The notes below the pieces were generated by a model, which saw only the letters and a list, made by a program, of their open reading frames with translations, made no database searches and was not told where the DNA came from. Below are positions 53,101-62,800 of a stretch of 64,000 bases of DNA, in pieces; position 1 is the first letter of the stretch; the number at the start of each line of letters is the position of its first letter. A program made the translations under genes and the position numbers. The stretch comes from Marinilabiliales bacterium (GTDB lineage: Bacteria; Bacteroidota; Bacteroidia; Bacteroidales; F082), in assembly GCA_002869365.1 (NCBI GenBank), contig PKTA01000152.1:1-64000 (forward strand), given 5' to 3'.

Positions 53101-54825
53101 ATGTTCAATAATCCCATCATACAAAAATTACCAAAACATCTTCTAGTATATATAGTGGATCAAAATTACAATAAATATACAGACCGTGACCAGGCAGTAT
53201 GGAGATATGTTATGAAGAGAAATCTGGATTATTTATCGAAAGTCGCTCATAGTTCGTATGTAAGTGGTTTAAAAAAAACCGGCATTTCTGTAGATCATAT
53301 TCCTTCAATTGATGAAATGAATGAAAGTTTAGGTAAAATTGGCTGGGCAGCGGCAACTGTTGATGGATTTATTCCACCTCTGGCATTTATGGAATTTCAA
53401 AAGCATAATGTTTTAGTTATTGCTGCGGATATAAGGTCGCTTAATCAAATTGAATACACTCCGGCTCCTGATATCATTCATGAGGCGGCCGGACATGCTC
53501 CAATTATAGCAGATCCTGAATATGCCGAATACTTAAGATATTTTGGTGAAGTTGGCTCCAAAGCATTTTCTTCTAAAAATGATCATCAGATATATGAAGC
53601 CATACGACATTTATCAATTTTGAAGGCAAATCCATATTCATTGGAAGAAGATATTGTTGAAGCGGAAAATCTAATTGAAGAGTTAAATAGTAATGGAGGA
53701 ATACCTTCTGAAATGACTCTCATACGAAATCTTCATTGGTGGACAGTGGAATACGGACTCGTTGGCAGCATGGACAAACCTGCCATTTATGGAGCAGGAT
53801 TATTGTCAAGTATAGGAGAAAGCAAAAATGCATTGAAATACGATGTCAAGAAAATACTCTATAGTCTGGATGCAATGGATTATGGTTTTGATATTACAAA
53901 GCAGCAACCTCAATTATTTGTAACGCCTGATTTTAAACATCTAACAACAGTTCTTGATGAGTTTGCAAACCAAATGGCTTTTAGAACAGGTGGCCTTGAC
54001 GGACTCATGAAGGCCATTGAATCAGGAAGCACTGCCACAATTGAATATTCTTCCGGTCTGCAAGTATCCGGAACACTTACAGATGTTTTAATATCAGAAG
54101 GACGACCTATATATATAAGCACTCTTGGGCCAACAACTCTTAATTACGAAAATAAATTAATAGAAGGAGAAGGTAAAGAAAGTCATCCTGATGGTTTCGG
54201 ATCACCAATTGGTAAGATTAAGGGTTCTCTAAAACCCACCAGATTTTTAACCGATGTAGAATTGGGAAATCTTGGAATAAAGAAAGGAAAGAATTGCAAT
54301 TTTGAATTCGAATCAGGAGTAATGGTTAAAGGTGTACTCAACAGAGTTGTAAGAAAAGATGACAAAATCATCCTTATGACATTTTACGATTGCCTTGTTA
54401 AACATAACAGAAAAACACTTTTCGAACCAACCTGGGGACATTATGATATGGCTGTTGGAGAAAGTATAGTTTCTGTTTTTGCCGGACCTGCTGATGCTGA
54501 TGCCTTTTGCCACACTCATGTTTCGCCAGCAGAGAAAACTATAAAAATAAATTATGATGAAAAAAGCCTTAAACTTTTTAAACTTTATAATAAAATTGAA
54601 GAGTTAAAAACTTCAAATAATTCATCTATAGGAGACTATGAGCAAATTTTGAATGATTATTCTTCTTTAGATATAATCGATTGGCTTCTTTTAAAAGAAT
54701 TATTGTGGGCTGTTGAGAATATTCCGGAAAATTCAGAACTTAAAGATAAAATATTAACTAAATTACTAAATATCAAGGAGAAAAACCCCAATCTTGAAAA
54801 TTTGATAGACTTCAGACTAAATTAA
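53101..54825 (+). CDS. Aromatic amino acid hydroxylase (phenylalanine 4-hydroxylase-like) with C-terminal extension
   Basis: A 574-residue iron- and pterin-dependent hydroxylase converting Phe (or Trp) to Tyr (or hydroxy-Trp). The 2-His-1-Glu iron site is H127 and H132 (IIHEAAGHAPII) and E217 (HWWTVEYGLVG). The core covers about 1-320; Phe hydroxylases are usually 260-300 residues in bacteria, so the remaining 250 residues are an extra region, which occurs in Bacteroidetes homologues and holds TWGHYDMAVGESIVSVFAGP. The first in-frame start (53068, TTG; 53071, ATG) sits on the promoter, so 53101 (MFNNPIIQKLPKHLL) is chosen. Confidence 0.9.
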   Translation: MFNNPIIQKLPKHLLVYIVDQNYNKYTDRDQAVWRYVMKRNLDYLSKVAHSSYVSGLKKTGISVDHIPSIDEMNESLGKIGWAAATVDGFIPPLAFMEFQKHNVLVIAADIRSLNQIEYTPAPDIIHEAAGHAPIIADPEYAEYLRYFGEVGSKAFSSKNDHQIYEAIRHLSILKANPYSLEEDIVEAENLIEELNSNGGIPSEMTLIRNLHWWTVEYGLVGSMDKPAIYGAGLLSSIGESKNALKYDVKKILYSLDAMDYGFDITKQQPQLFVTPDFKHLTTVLDEFANQMAFRTGGLDGLMKAIESGSTATIEYSSGLQVSGTLTDVLISEGRPIYISTLGPTTLNYENKLIEGEGKESHPDGFGSPIGKIKGSLKPTRFLTDVELGNLGIKKGKNCNFEFESGVMVKGVLNRVVRKDDKIILMTFYDCLVKHNRKTLFEPTWGHYDMAVGESIVSVFAGPADADAFCHTHVSPAEKTIKINYDEKSLKLFKLYNKIEELKTSNNSSIGDYEQILNDYSSLDIIDWLLLKELLWAVENIPENSELKDKILTKLLNIKEKNPNLENLIDFRLN

Positions 54826-55033
54826 ATGAATTTTATTTTGTTAGGATTTTAGAATTTTTTCTCAGAATACTCCATTATACAACTTACCACTACTATAGTA
54901 TTCATTTATTTCCTCCAACTTAATAATCACATATTATTTTCAACTAATATTTAATAAATATAATTCCATAAATCTGTTTATCATATACTTACATATTTAA
55001 ATATTTATATTTAATATATTTTCAATAAATTAT

Positions 55034-55041
55034 TACTTTTG
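55034..55041 (+). promoter_or_regulatory. -7 element of the DUF1858 gene
   Basis: TACTTTTG matches TAnnTTTG, 27 bases before the ATG at 55069. No clear -33 element in the AT-rich upstream sequence (54826-55033), where nothing else was recognised. Confidence 0.6.
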
Positions 55042-55068
55042 CTAACTATTAAATAAAACCTTATAGTA

Positions 55069-55266
55069 ATGATTGATAAAAACATATATATTGAAGATTT
55101 AGTGAACGACTATCCTTTTTCCGTTAAATACCTTATGCAGAAGGGAATTAAATGTATTATGTGTGGTGAGCCAATTTGGGGTACTCTGGAAGAAGCAGCA
55201 AAAGAAAAATCATTTAGTGATAAAGAAATTGATAATTTCGTAAAAGACTTAAATGAAATGGCCTGA
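55069..55266 (+). CDS. DUF1858 domain protein
   Basis: A 65-residue protein with the DUF1858 layout: a helix-forming VNDYPFSVKYLMQKGIKCIM, the Cys pair CIMCGEP, GTLEEAAKEKSFSDKEIDNF. Members occur alone or at the N-terminus of larger proteins and are thought to bind a metal or disulfide; the function is unknown. It is monocistronic, with its own promoter element. Start ATG 55069. Confidence 0.85.
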   Translation: MIDKNIYIEDLVNDYPFSVKYLMQKGIKCIMCGEPIWGTLEEAAKEKSFSDKEIDNFVKDLNEMA

Positions 55267-55317
55267 TTAACCAAAAATCTTGTTGTCAACAATTCGTTAT
55301 AAACAATTCTGCCCCAA

Positions 55318-55349
55318 TTTATATTAACATCTTTTTTTGTGTATTTTTG
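55318..55349 (+). promoter_or_regulatory. Promoter for the DUF218-DUF1684/REC-PAS-kinase/NtrC unit
   Basis: TATTTTTG (55342-55349) matches TAnnTTTG, with TTTA (55318-55321) 20 bases upstream. The predicted start of transcription is near 55355, right at the first of several hairpins. Confidence 0.65.
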
Positions 55350-55355
55350 AATGTG

Positions 55356-55450
55356 CTTATCGCTTTAAAGCGATTAATTCTTTGAATTAATAAGTAATAC
55401 AGAAACGATCTTTATGCAATCGTTATATTGAGTTTGTATACCAAGGTATT
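55356..55450 (+). promoter_or_regulatory. Structured 5' leader with several hairpins
   Basis: From the predicted transcription start there are, in order, a perfect 16-base palindrome ATCGCTTTAAAGCGAT (55359-55374), a hairpin TTAATTC / GAATTAA (55374-55380 with 55384-55390), an enclosing pair CTTAT (55356-55360) / ATAAG (55390-55394), and a hairpin AACGAT / ATCGTT (55404-55409 with 55419-55424). A short ATACC/GGTAT pair follows (55438-55449). The dyad structure is far more than AT-rich background gives. Confidence 0.5.
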
Positions 55451-55473
55451 AGAATTTTAGGAAGATACATAAA

Positions 55474-56697
55474 ATGAAAATCAGAATAATTAAAAAAACA
55501 CACTGCTACCGCCCTACTTTTTTAGGACTGATTATTTTTATAATATTACTATTAATTGTATTTCGTTTATCTCTACCGTGGTTTCATACTTTTTTACATA
55601 AGGAAAAACCCGTTGAATCGAAGAATATGGTACTTGAAGGATGGGTTTCGACCTATGCTCTGCCTGATTTTATAAATTTTTACAAAGAAAATGGATATAA
55701 AAACCTGATAGTCACAGGAATACCTATGACCCAATACGAATATGCCTCCGATTATAATTACACTTCACAAGCAACAATTCAGGCCTTAAAACATTATGGT
55801 TTTACCGATACTATTTATGAAGCAGCGATACCTCAAAATGTATATCAGGACAGGACTTACAGTACTGCTATAATAGCAAAAAGCATAATCGATCAACATC
55901 CTGACTGGGGCAATTCTTTCAATATTTATTCTATGGGAGTTCACTCTAGAAGAACGCTCTTATTATTTGAAAAAGCCTTTGGTAAAAAATATAATATTGG
56001 AATAATTTCGCATTCCGACAGGACTTATATTGGCAATATGTGGTGGAGAAGCAGCGTAGGTTTCAGAACTGTGAGTAACGAAATATTAGCCTTTTTTTAT
56101 GCGAAATTTGTTTTTACACCAAAAAAAACAGAATACCTAAACAGAATTGAAGAGGGACTTTTCTTTGATAAACATAGAATAGCAAGGGCAAAAAAAGAGT
56201 TTGAGTTTACTGATACTCTAAAGTCTCCTTTCACAAAAGAAGAGATATTGCATCATAAGGGTTTTAACTATTTTGATATTGATGAAAAATATAAACTAGC
56301 AGCCAAATTTACTGTGGACACTTCTAGTTTACCTTTTGAAATGCCTACTACTACTGAAAGAAAACCTGTTTATCGAATTTATGGGTACCTGGATTTTACT
56401 TTAAAAGATACTTTATTAAGATTAACTGCATACCAAAATATGGATTATATAAACAATTCAGAATATGGTAATTATTTGTTTGTCCCCTTTACCGATTTAA
56501 CAAATGGAATTAGTACTTATGGAGGTGGAAGATATCTCGATATTGATATTCCAAAAAATGATAAGTGCGAATTGGATTTCAATAGTGCATATAATCCTTA
56601 TTGCGCATATTCAAAACGCTGGTCTTGCCCTTTGGTACCATTCGAAAACCACCTGAATATTAGTTTATTAGCAGGTGAAAAGAAATATAAGAAATAA
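55474..56697 (+). CDS. DUF218 (YdcF/SanA-like) and DUF1684 fusion protein
   Basis: A 407-residue protein with one N-terminal TM helix (about 17-37, LGLIIFIILLLIVFRLSLPW). Residues about 45-200 fit DUF218/YdcF: MVLEGWVSTYALPDFINFYK, NGYKNLIVTGIPMTQ, AKSIIDQHPDWGN. The C-terminal 180 residues match DUF1684: FDKHRIARAKKEFEFTD, HHKGFNYFDIDEKYKLAAKF, LFVPFTDLTNGISTYGGGRY and DFNSAYNPYCAYSKRWSCPL. I know of no description of this fusion. It heads a transcript with the sensor kinase and NtrC-type regulator that follow 5 bases later. Confidence 0.75.
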   Translation: MKIRIIKKTHCYRPTFLGLIIFIILLLIVFRLSLPWFHTFLHKEKPVESKNMVLEGWVSTYALPDFINFYKENGYKNLIVTGIPMTQYEYASDYNYTSQATIQALKHYGFTDTIYEAAIPQNVYQDRTYSTAIIAKSIIDQHPDWGNSFNIYSMGVHSRRTLLLFEKAFGKKYNIGIISHSDRTYIGNMWWRSSVGFRTVSNEILAFFYAKFVFTPKKTEYLNRIEEGLFFDKHRIARAKKEFEFTDTLKSPFTKEEILHHKGFNYFDIDEKYKLAAKFTVDTSSLPFEMPTTTERKPVYRIYGYLDFTLKDTLLRLTAYQNMDYINNSEYGNYLFVPFTDLTNGISTYGGGRYLDIDIPKNDKCELDFNSAYNPYCAYSKRWSCPLVPFENHLNISLLAGEKKYKK

Positions 56698-56702
56698 TAA
56701 TT

Positions 56703-58403
56703 ATGTTTGACATTAAACTTTTAATAGTTGAAGATGATTCGATAATAAGGAATATTTTCGAGAGAGCACTTTCGAAATATGTTCCTAATATTTACACAGC
56801 AAAAAATGGTGAAGAAGGCTTAAATAAATATCTTGAAATTAAACCTGATCTTATTCTCACTGATATCAAAATGCCTATAATGAATGGGCTTGATATGATT
56901 AATGAAATCAGAGAATACGATACTGGTGTTCGAATTATTATAATGTCAGCATATGGAGAGTCAAGATATTTTCTAAATGCCATTGAATCAGGAGTTAAAG
57001 GTTTCCTGACCAAACCTATTAAAAACAGCGACCTAATTAAAACAGTAAGTGATCAGGCAAACGATATTTTACTTGAAAAGAAACTCAAAGAGGAAGAAGA
57101 CAAACGAAAACAAGCAGAAAAAGAATTAATTGATATAAATATAACTCTGGAAAACAGAGTAAAGCAACGTACAATCGACTTAGAAAAGCAAATAAGTGAG
57201 AGGAAAAAAGTAGAGCTTATGCTTCGCGAAAGCGAAGAGAAGTACCGACAAATTTACGAGAATGCTACTGATGGTATATTACTTATCCAAAAGGGAATTA
57301 TAGTACTTATTAATCCAACAATGGTTGATTTATTGGAACGATTGCCCAGAGAAGTAATAGGAAAACCTCTAAAAGAATTTATTAGCAGCGATAATGCTGA
57401 TCAGGTGCAATCATATTTTGAAAAAGACGGACAAATCAGTTCTGACACATCATTCGAAATAGTTATTACAACCAAAAGCAAGTCTAAAAAATGGTTGGAG
57501 TTAAAAATAAATACAATTAATTGGGATGAAGAACCTGGTTCATTGGTTTTTGCCTCAAATATTACCTTAAGAAAACTAGCACAACTTAACCTCACTGAAC
57601 TAAATAAAAACCTTAAAAAGCGAGTTGAAATTGAAGTAGAAAAAGCAAAATCGCAACAGCAACTACTTCTTCAAAAATCTAAACTGGAATCTCTGGGAGA
57701 ATTAAGTGCCGGTCTGGCACATGAGATTAATCAGCCTATGGGAGGCATTTCGATGGGACTGGAAAACATTATGTATAAAATTAGTAACAAAGAACTTACC
57801 AGTGATTATGTAGAGTCGAAAATAAAATTTCTCTTTAAAGATATTGAAAGAATCAGGAAGATAATTGAGCATGTAAGAACCTTTTCGCGCGACCAACAAA
57901 AAACTGATCAGGATATTTTTGATATCATTTCCGTAATAAACAATACTATTTCACTGATTAACAGGCAATATACAAATCACCAAGTAGATTTACAATTTGA
58001 TAAGCCAAATATTAAACTCACTACCCTTGGGAATCCTTTTAAGTTAGAACAAGTAATTTTAAACCTGCTCTCCAATGCAAAATCTGCGGTTGATAAGAGG
58101 GCCACACAAAACGATAAACCATTTACTAAACAGATAAAAATAAATTGCAATACTGACGATAATTTTATATTTATAAAGGTAAAAGACAACGGAATAGGTA
58201 TTCCAAAGGAAATTATTGATCGGATTTTTGATCCGTTTTTCACAACAAAAGATGAAGAAAGCGGAACCGGATTAGGCCTTTCTATTTCGTATGGTATTAT
58301 CAACGAAATGAAGGGTTCAATTGAAGTAATGAGTATTCCAAAAGAACATACAGAAATAACAATTAAATTACCATTAATAACAAGACCCAATGAAGAAACT
58401 TAA
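56703..58403 (+). CDS. Histidine kinase with N-terminal receiver and PAS domains
   Basis: A 566-residue soluble hybrid kinase. A receiver at 4-118 (D54 in LILTDIKMPIMNGLDM; Lys in FLTKPI), a coiled coil at about 120-175, PAS at about 178-300 (EKYRQIYENATDGILLIQKG), then the kinase. The H-box LSAGLAHEINQPMGGISMGL has phospho-accepting H340, NLLSNAKSAVDKRATQNDKP is the N box and KDNGIGIPKEIIDRIFDPFF completes the ATP site. Putting the receiver before the kinase suggests input from another kinase. No membrane segment. It overlaps the downstream regulator gene by 14 bases. Confidence 0.95.
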   Translation: MFDIKLLIVEDDSIIRNIFERALSKYVPNIYTAKNGEEGLNKYLEIKPDLILTDIKMPIMNGLDMINEIREYDTGVRIIIMSAYGESRYFLNAIESGVKGFLTKPIKNSDLIKTVSDQANDILLEKKLKEEEDKRKQAEKELIDINITLENRVKQRTIDLEKQISERKKVELMLRESEEKYRQIYENATDGILLIQKGIIVLINPTMVDLLERLPREVIGKPLKEFISSDNADQVQSYFEKDGQISSDTSFEIVITTKSKSKKWLELKINTINWDEEPGSLVFASNITLRKLAQLNLTELNKNLKKRVEIEVEKAKSQQQLLLQKSKLESLGELSAGLAHEINQPMGGISMGLENIMYKISNKELTSDYVESKIKFLFKDIERIRKIIEHVRTFSRDQQKTDQDIFDIISVINNTISLINRQYTNHQVDLQFDKPNIKLTTLGNPFKLEQVILNLLSNAKSAVDKRATQNDKPFTKQIKINCNTDDNFIFIKVKDNGIGIPKEIIDRIFDPFFTTKDEESGTGLGLSISYGIINEMKGSIEVMSIPKEHTEITIKLPLITRPNEET

Positions 58404-59772
58404 AATACTAATAGTTGACGATGAGGTAAGATTATTGCAAGAACTGGAAGAATTTCTTGGCAACAAAAAATTTACTGTTTTTAAGGCTCTAAAGCCTTCT
58501 ATTGCATTCGATATACTTGAAAAAAATGAAATAGATATCTTAATTCTGGATATCAAACTTCCGGAAATGAATGGAATTGATGTCCTTAAGAAGGTTAAAG
58601 AACAATATCCTGAAATTGAAGTTATTATGGTTTCCGGACATGGAGATATGACAACTGTTATTGAGGCAATGAGATTTGGCGCCACCGACTACTTCCCCAA
58701 GCCTTTTAGATTACTTGATATAAATAATGCTATTGCCAGAACAAAAAGATTTATTGAGTTAAACAATGAATTAAAAGACACAAAATCAACATTAAGTATT
58801 TTGTCAAAAAAACTGATGCAAAATATTGGTGTACAAATTTTGGGAAATAGTAAAGCTGTTGGTAACCTGATCGACTTGATGACCAAAGTTGCAAGAACAG
58901 AGAATACTTCTGTATTAGTACTTGGAGAAAGTGGTACTGGCAAGGAATTGGTTGCACATGGAATACATTATTTAAGTAGTAGAAGCAAGAACACCTTCTA
59001 CTCGGTTAACTGTTCTGCTGTACCAGAAAGTTTGTTTGAAAGTGAGTTTTTCGGACATAAAAAAGGTTCATTTACAGGTGCTACCGACGAAAAAGATGGA
59101 TGGTTCGAAAATGCCAATAATGGAACTTTATTCCTAGATGAGATTAGTGATATGCCCTTAATACAGCAGGCAAAACTATTAAGAGTTCTCGAAGAAAGAA
59201 AAGTTAACAAAATAGGTTCACGAAAAAGTGTAAATGTTGATGTAAGAGTTATTGCAGCATCCAATAAAAACCTTGAGGAAATGGCTCTTGAAAACAAATT
59301 CAGACTGGATTTGTTCCATAGGTTAAGTATATTTATTATTGAAATACCACCTCTTCGCGACAGAAAAGAAGACATTCCTATTTTGCTGGATTACTATGTG
59401 AAGTTTTATTCGCAACAGATGGGAAATCAAATCAGAACAATCGATGCGCAGGTTATTGATATGCTCATGAATTATGACTTTCCCGGCAATATTCGCGAAT
59501 TGAAAAACATGATTGAAAGAGCTGTTATTTTATGTGAAGATGAAATACTTAGTTGTAAACATTTCCGACTCAACAACAAAAATTCTATTAACAAGGTAAA
59601 ACCTGATGCAAATAAGATAGATGAAGACAATCTTGACTTAGAAGACAATATCAAAACGATAATAATCAAGGCCTTAGAAAAAACTAATAATAATAAGTCG
59701 AAGGCTGCTGAGTTGTTGAACATAACCTGGCAGGCTCTTGACAGGAGGATAAAAAAGTTGGGAATTGAGTAA
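58390..59772 (+). CDS. Sigma-54-dependent response regulator (NtrC family)
   Basis: A 460-residue activator. Receiver 1-120 with D54 (LILDIKLPEMNG). AAA+ domain about 145-375: Walker A GESGTGKELVA, the sigma-54 contact loop as GSFTGATDE (Ser in place of Ala), Walker B TLFLDEISD, arginine finger region. C-terminal Fis-type helix-turn-helix (NKSKAAELLNITWQALDRRI). It opens 14 bases before the kinase stop, so the pair is coupled and is a two-component system. Its target promoters (-24/-12) were not found in this window. Confidence 0.96.
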   Translation: MKKLKILIVDDEVRLLQELEEFLGNKKFTVFKALKPSIAFDILEKNEIDILILDIKLPEMNGIDVLKKVKEQYPEIEVIMVSGHGDMTTVIEAMRFGATDYFPKPFRLLDINNAIARTKRFIELNNELKDTKSTLSILSKKLMQNIGVQILGNSKAVGNLIDLMTKVARTENTSVLVLGESGTGKELVAHGIHYLSSRSKNTFYSVNCSAVPESLFESEFFGHKKGSFTGATDEKDGWFENANNGTLFLDEISDMPLIQQAKLLRVLEERKVNKIGSRKSVNVDVRVIAASNKNLEEMALENKFRLDLFHRLSIFIIEIPPLRDRKEDIPILLDYYVKFYSQQMGNQIRTIDAQVIDMLMNYDFPGNIRELKNMIERAVILCEDEILSCKHFRLNNKNSINKVKPDANKIDEDNLDLEDNIKTIIIKALEKTNNNKSKAAELLNITWQALDRRIKKLGIE

Positions 59773-59806
59773 ATAACCAATAAAACAAACAGTTTTTTAT
59801 CGTCTC

Positions 59807-62800
59807 TTACAACTTAATAAATTTTTTCTGATAAGTTTTGTTATCAAAATGCAGTTTTATTATGTATAAACCTTTAATAAGTTTCGAAATATCCACTTTA
59901 TATTGACTATTTGTTTTCATATAATCATTCAATACATTGTTCCCCATTGAATTATAAATAGAATACTCAACATCAACCGAGATTTCACTCACAATATTTA
60001 AATAAATTGATTTTCTGGATGGATTAGGGTATACTTGAATAATACTTTTCTGAGGTTTATTTTCAGCAACAGCAAGGCTCTCATTCGGAACTATTATTTC
60101 TCCTTCATCCATCCTGTTAAATAAGTCATTTAAGTTTTCAATTAACTGTTCATAACTCGAAGTATTTCCGTCACCCTGTCCTATTGCATATGCCAACTCT
60201 ATTTCCTGTATGTCTCCTGAATTAAAAGTAAAGGGGCCGGTAACTCCCAGGCCTCGTCTATCACCCGGTTCATTACCTACTGATTCTTCTGTCCAGTAGG
60301 GCCCATTAAGGTTGTATGCGCCATTTGGTAAATTAGCCTCTGTTCCCCAATCGCATGGGTCAGAATCTCCGGGAAACATAAAAAGACAATCTGGTCCATC
60401 AGGAAAAATTGGTGTACCATCTTTACTTAATCCTTTTAGATAATTATAATACTCAGGAGCAATATTTGGATCGCCTGTATTTCCGCTACTATTATTATTA
60501 TAAATAAATCTGGTCATACCAAAACGCTCATTATCAACAATACCATCCCCAAAATTTTGTCCATTCACACCGAAACTACAATTATCAACAGGGTTATCAA
60601 TATTATCACTATCCATTAACGAACCTGATAAAATTGTAACTGATTGTACAGGAGGATTTTCACCATAATTAGGATCTGTTTCATAACCATTATATCCAAA
60701 AAAGGAGCTTAAAACCACATCCGATCCCACATAATCATCAAAAGCATAACCTATGTCAAGATCAGTCCATGAGGCAAAATAAGTATCATGATAAGTATTT
60801 TGTGAACGATTATAAACATCATAATGTACAAATACTGTATTATTTAACAGATTGTCTTCTGGTTGATTGTAGGCATAGGCCATACCATGAATTTCAACTT
60901 TCATTGAGCCACCCTTTGTTTCAGTGTGTGTTCTGTCGTCATTAAAAATAAATAACACAGTTTGATCACCTCTTATTAATGGATGATCACCTTCCATAGG
61001 TTCATAAACGCCATTATTATTCTTATCATAAAACGGAGCAAGTTTTTCTGCCTGCCCATTATCAATATCACCGCTTCCGGGCCATGAAATAATTGCATCT
61101 ATCGGTACATAACCCTCTTTCCAGTAATTATTTCTATGATAATTGACATCAGTTTTATTCAATTTCCATAATCTATTCCATTTTGCAAAATAATCATCTC
61201 CTGAATAGTCACTTGAAACTGGCCCTGCCTGGAAATCATAACCAACTTGTTTATAGCGCTGTGCAGCTAAATGCAGACTATCATTTTCATCTAATCCACC
61301 AATCCAGATAGCACTGGAAAAAATAGTATGTAAACCCGAGCCTTTGGGAAACTCAAAATGAGGGCTAAAATCACTCGGGTTCTCATCAATTACTTCATTT
61401 AAATTACAAAACAGAAACCCGTCAGAGTGAATTCCGGCATTTATATTATTGATATCAAGCGAATCATAAGACTTATTTTGTGTAATATTAACTTCAATCT
61501 CTCCAAATGACATATATGTTACTTCATTATCTCTCAACATATAAACTAAATTTACGGTGGTGTTTTCCACCGACATATAAGGAGAAAATATCAAAGTATT
61601 ATTTTCTGATTTTTTTAGCAAACCATACTGATTTTCTTCAACAGGGAATACTTCCGGATTAAAACCATCGATTAAATCGTTCTGTAGTACGTCTATTTCA
61701 ATTGATTGACCAGCAACAACTGAAGCGTAATCTTTCTCTGCTATTGGATAATCAGAATTTTGTTCAAGTTCAAGTTTAACCTTGGCCCACTCAGAATATG
61801 AATCCGGATTATTAACTTCTCTTATTCTGTATCTAAATTCATCCGAATTAGTATTAATATTTATTATTTGAGAATAAACAACCTTATTATCAACCACTTC
61901 CAAAGTTGTAAAATATCCTCCTTCTATTTCCATTATTTCAATATCAGCTCCGTCAGGATCATAATCGTTTGCAAGTACGTCAACAACTACTTCCTCTCCA
62001 CAATTCCCATTTTCTATATCATTAACAGCAACTGGGCAAGATTCATTTTTTGCTACATCGATTGTATTTTGCGTTTTGCTATACAAACAAGGAAACTCCT
62101 CCAGAAAAATTTTATAAGTATAAAAATCATTTCCCTGATAAGAATAGTCAGGAGTATAAACAATATGATTACCCACTACTTCTGCCGCACCATGCTCAGG
62201 ATTACTTGTAATAATTATATTTAATGTTGCTTCGGATGGATTAATATCGTTCTCTAGTACATAACAATCAACAGGAATACCTCCTGCAGTTTCATATGCA
62301 TCCGCAACAGCTGTTGGAATATCCGGGTTTTCAATAGACTCTACAAAAACTGATACCCAATCAGAATAATATCCAGTTTCTGTATCCTTTTCAATTATCC
62401 TATATTCAAAATCAAAATCTTCTCTTTCTAATGGATAGTCAGACGTAAATAAAACACTTAATGAATCTTCTGAAATTTCAATATCATAACCTGAATATAA
62501 CTTTCTTACTTCAAAAATTTTTATTTCATCACCGTTAGGGTCAGTATCATTTTCAATAAGGTTTAAACCAGTGGGAACTAACTTTGTTACGCTAAATGTA
62601 TCATTCACTGCCACAGGGATGTTTGTATTTGTGTCAACAGTGATAAAAATCCAGGCATAGTCTGAAACATTACAATTAATATCTTTTATTTTATATTTCA
62701 ATGAGTCCTTACCTACATAGAAATCAGCAGTATAATAAACATAAGTTCCATCTTCATAAGCATCACCATGTTGTGGAGATAGTATATTTCTTACCTCAAT

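Noticed and set aside
58374-59375. Minus-strand open frames of up to 125 codons
   Set aside because: They are antisense to the sigma-54 activator, in which all motifs are present; they are composition artefacts.
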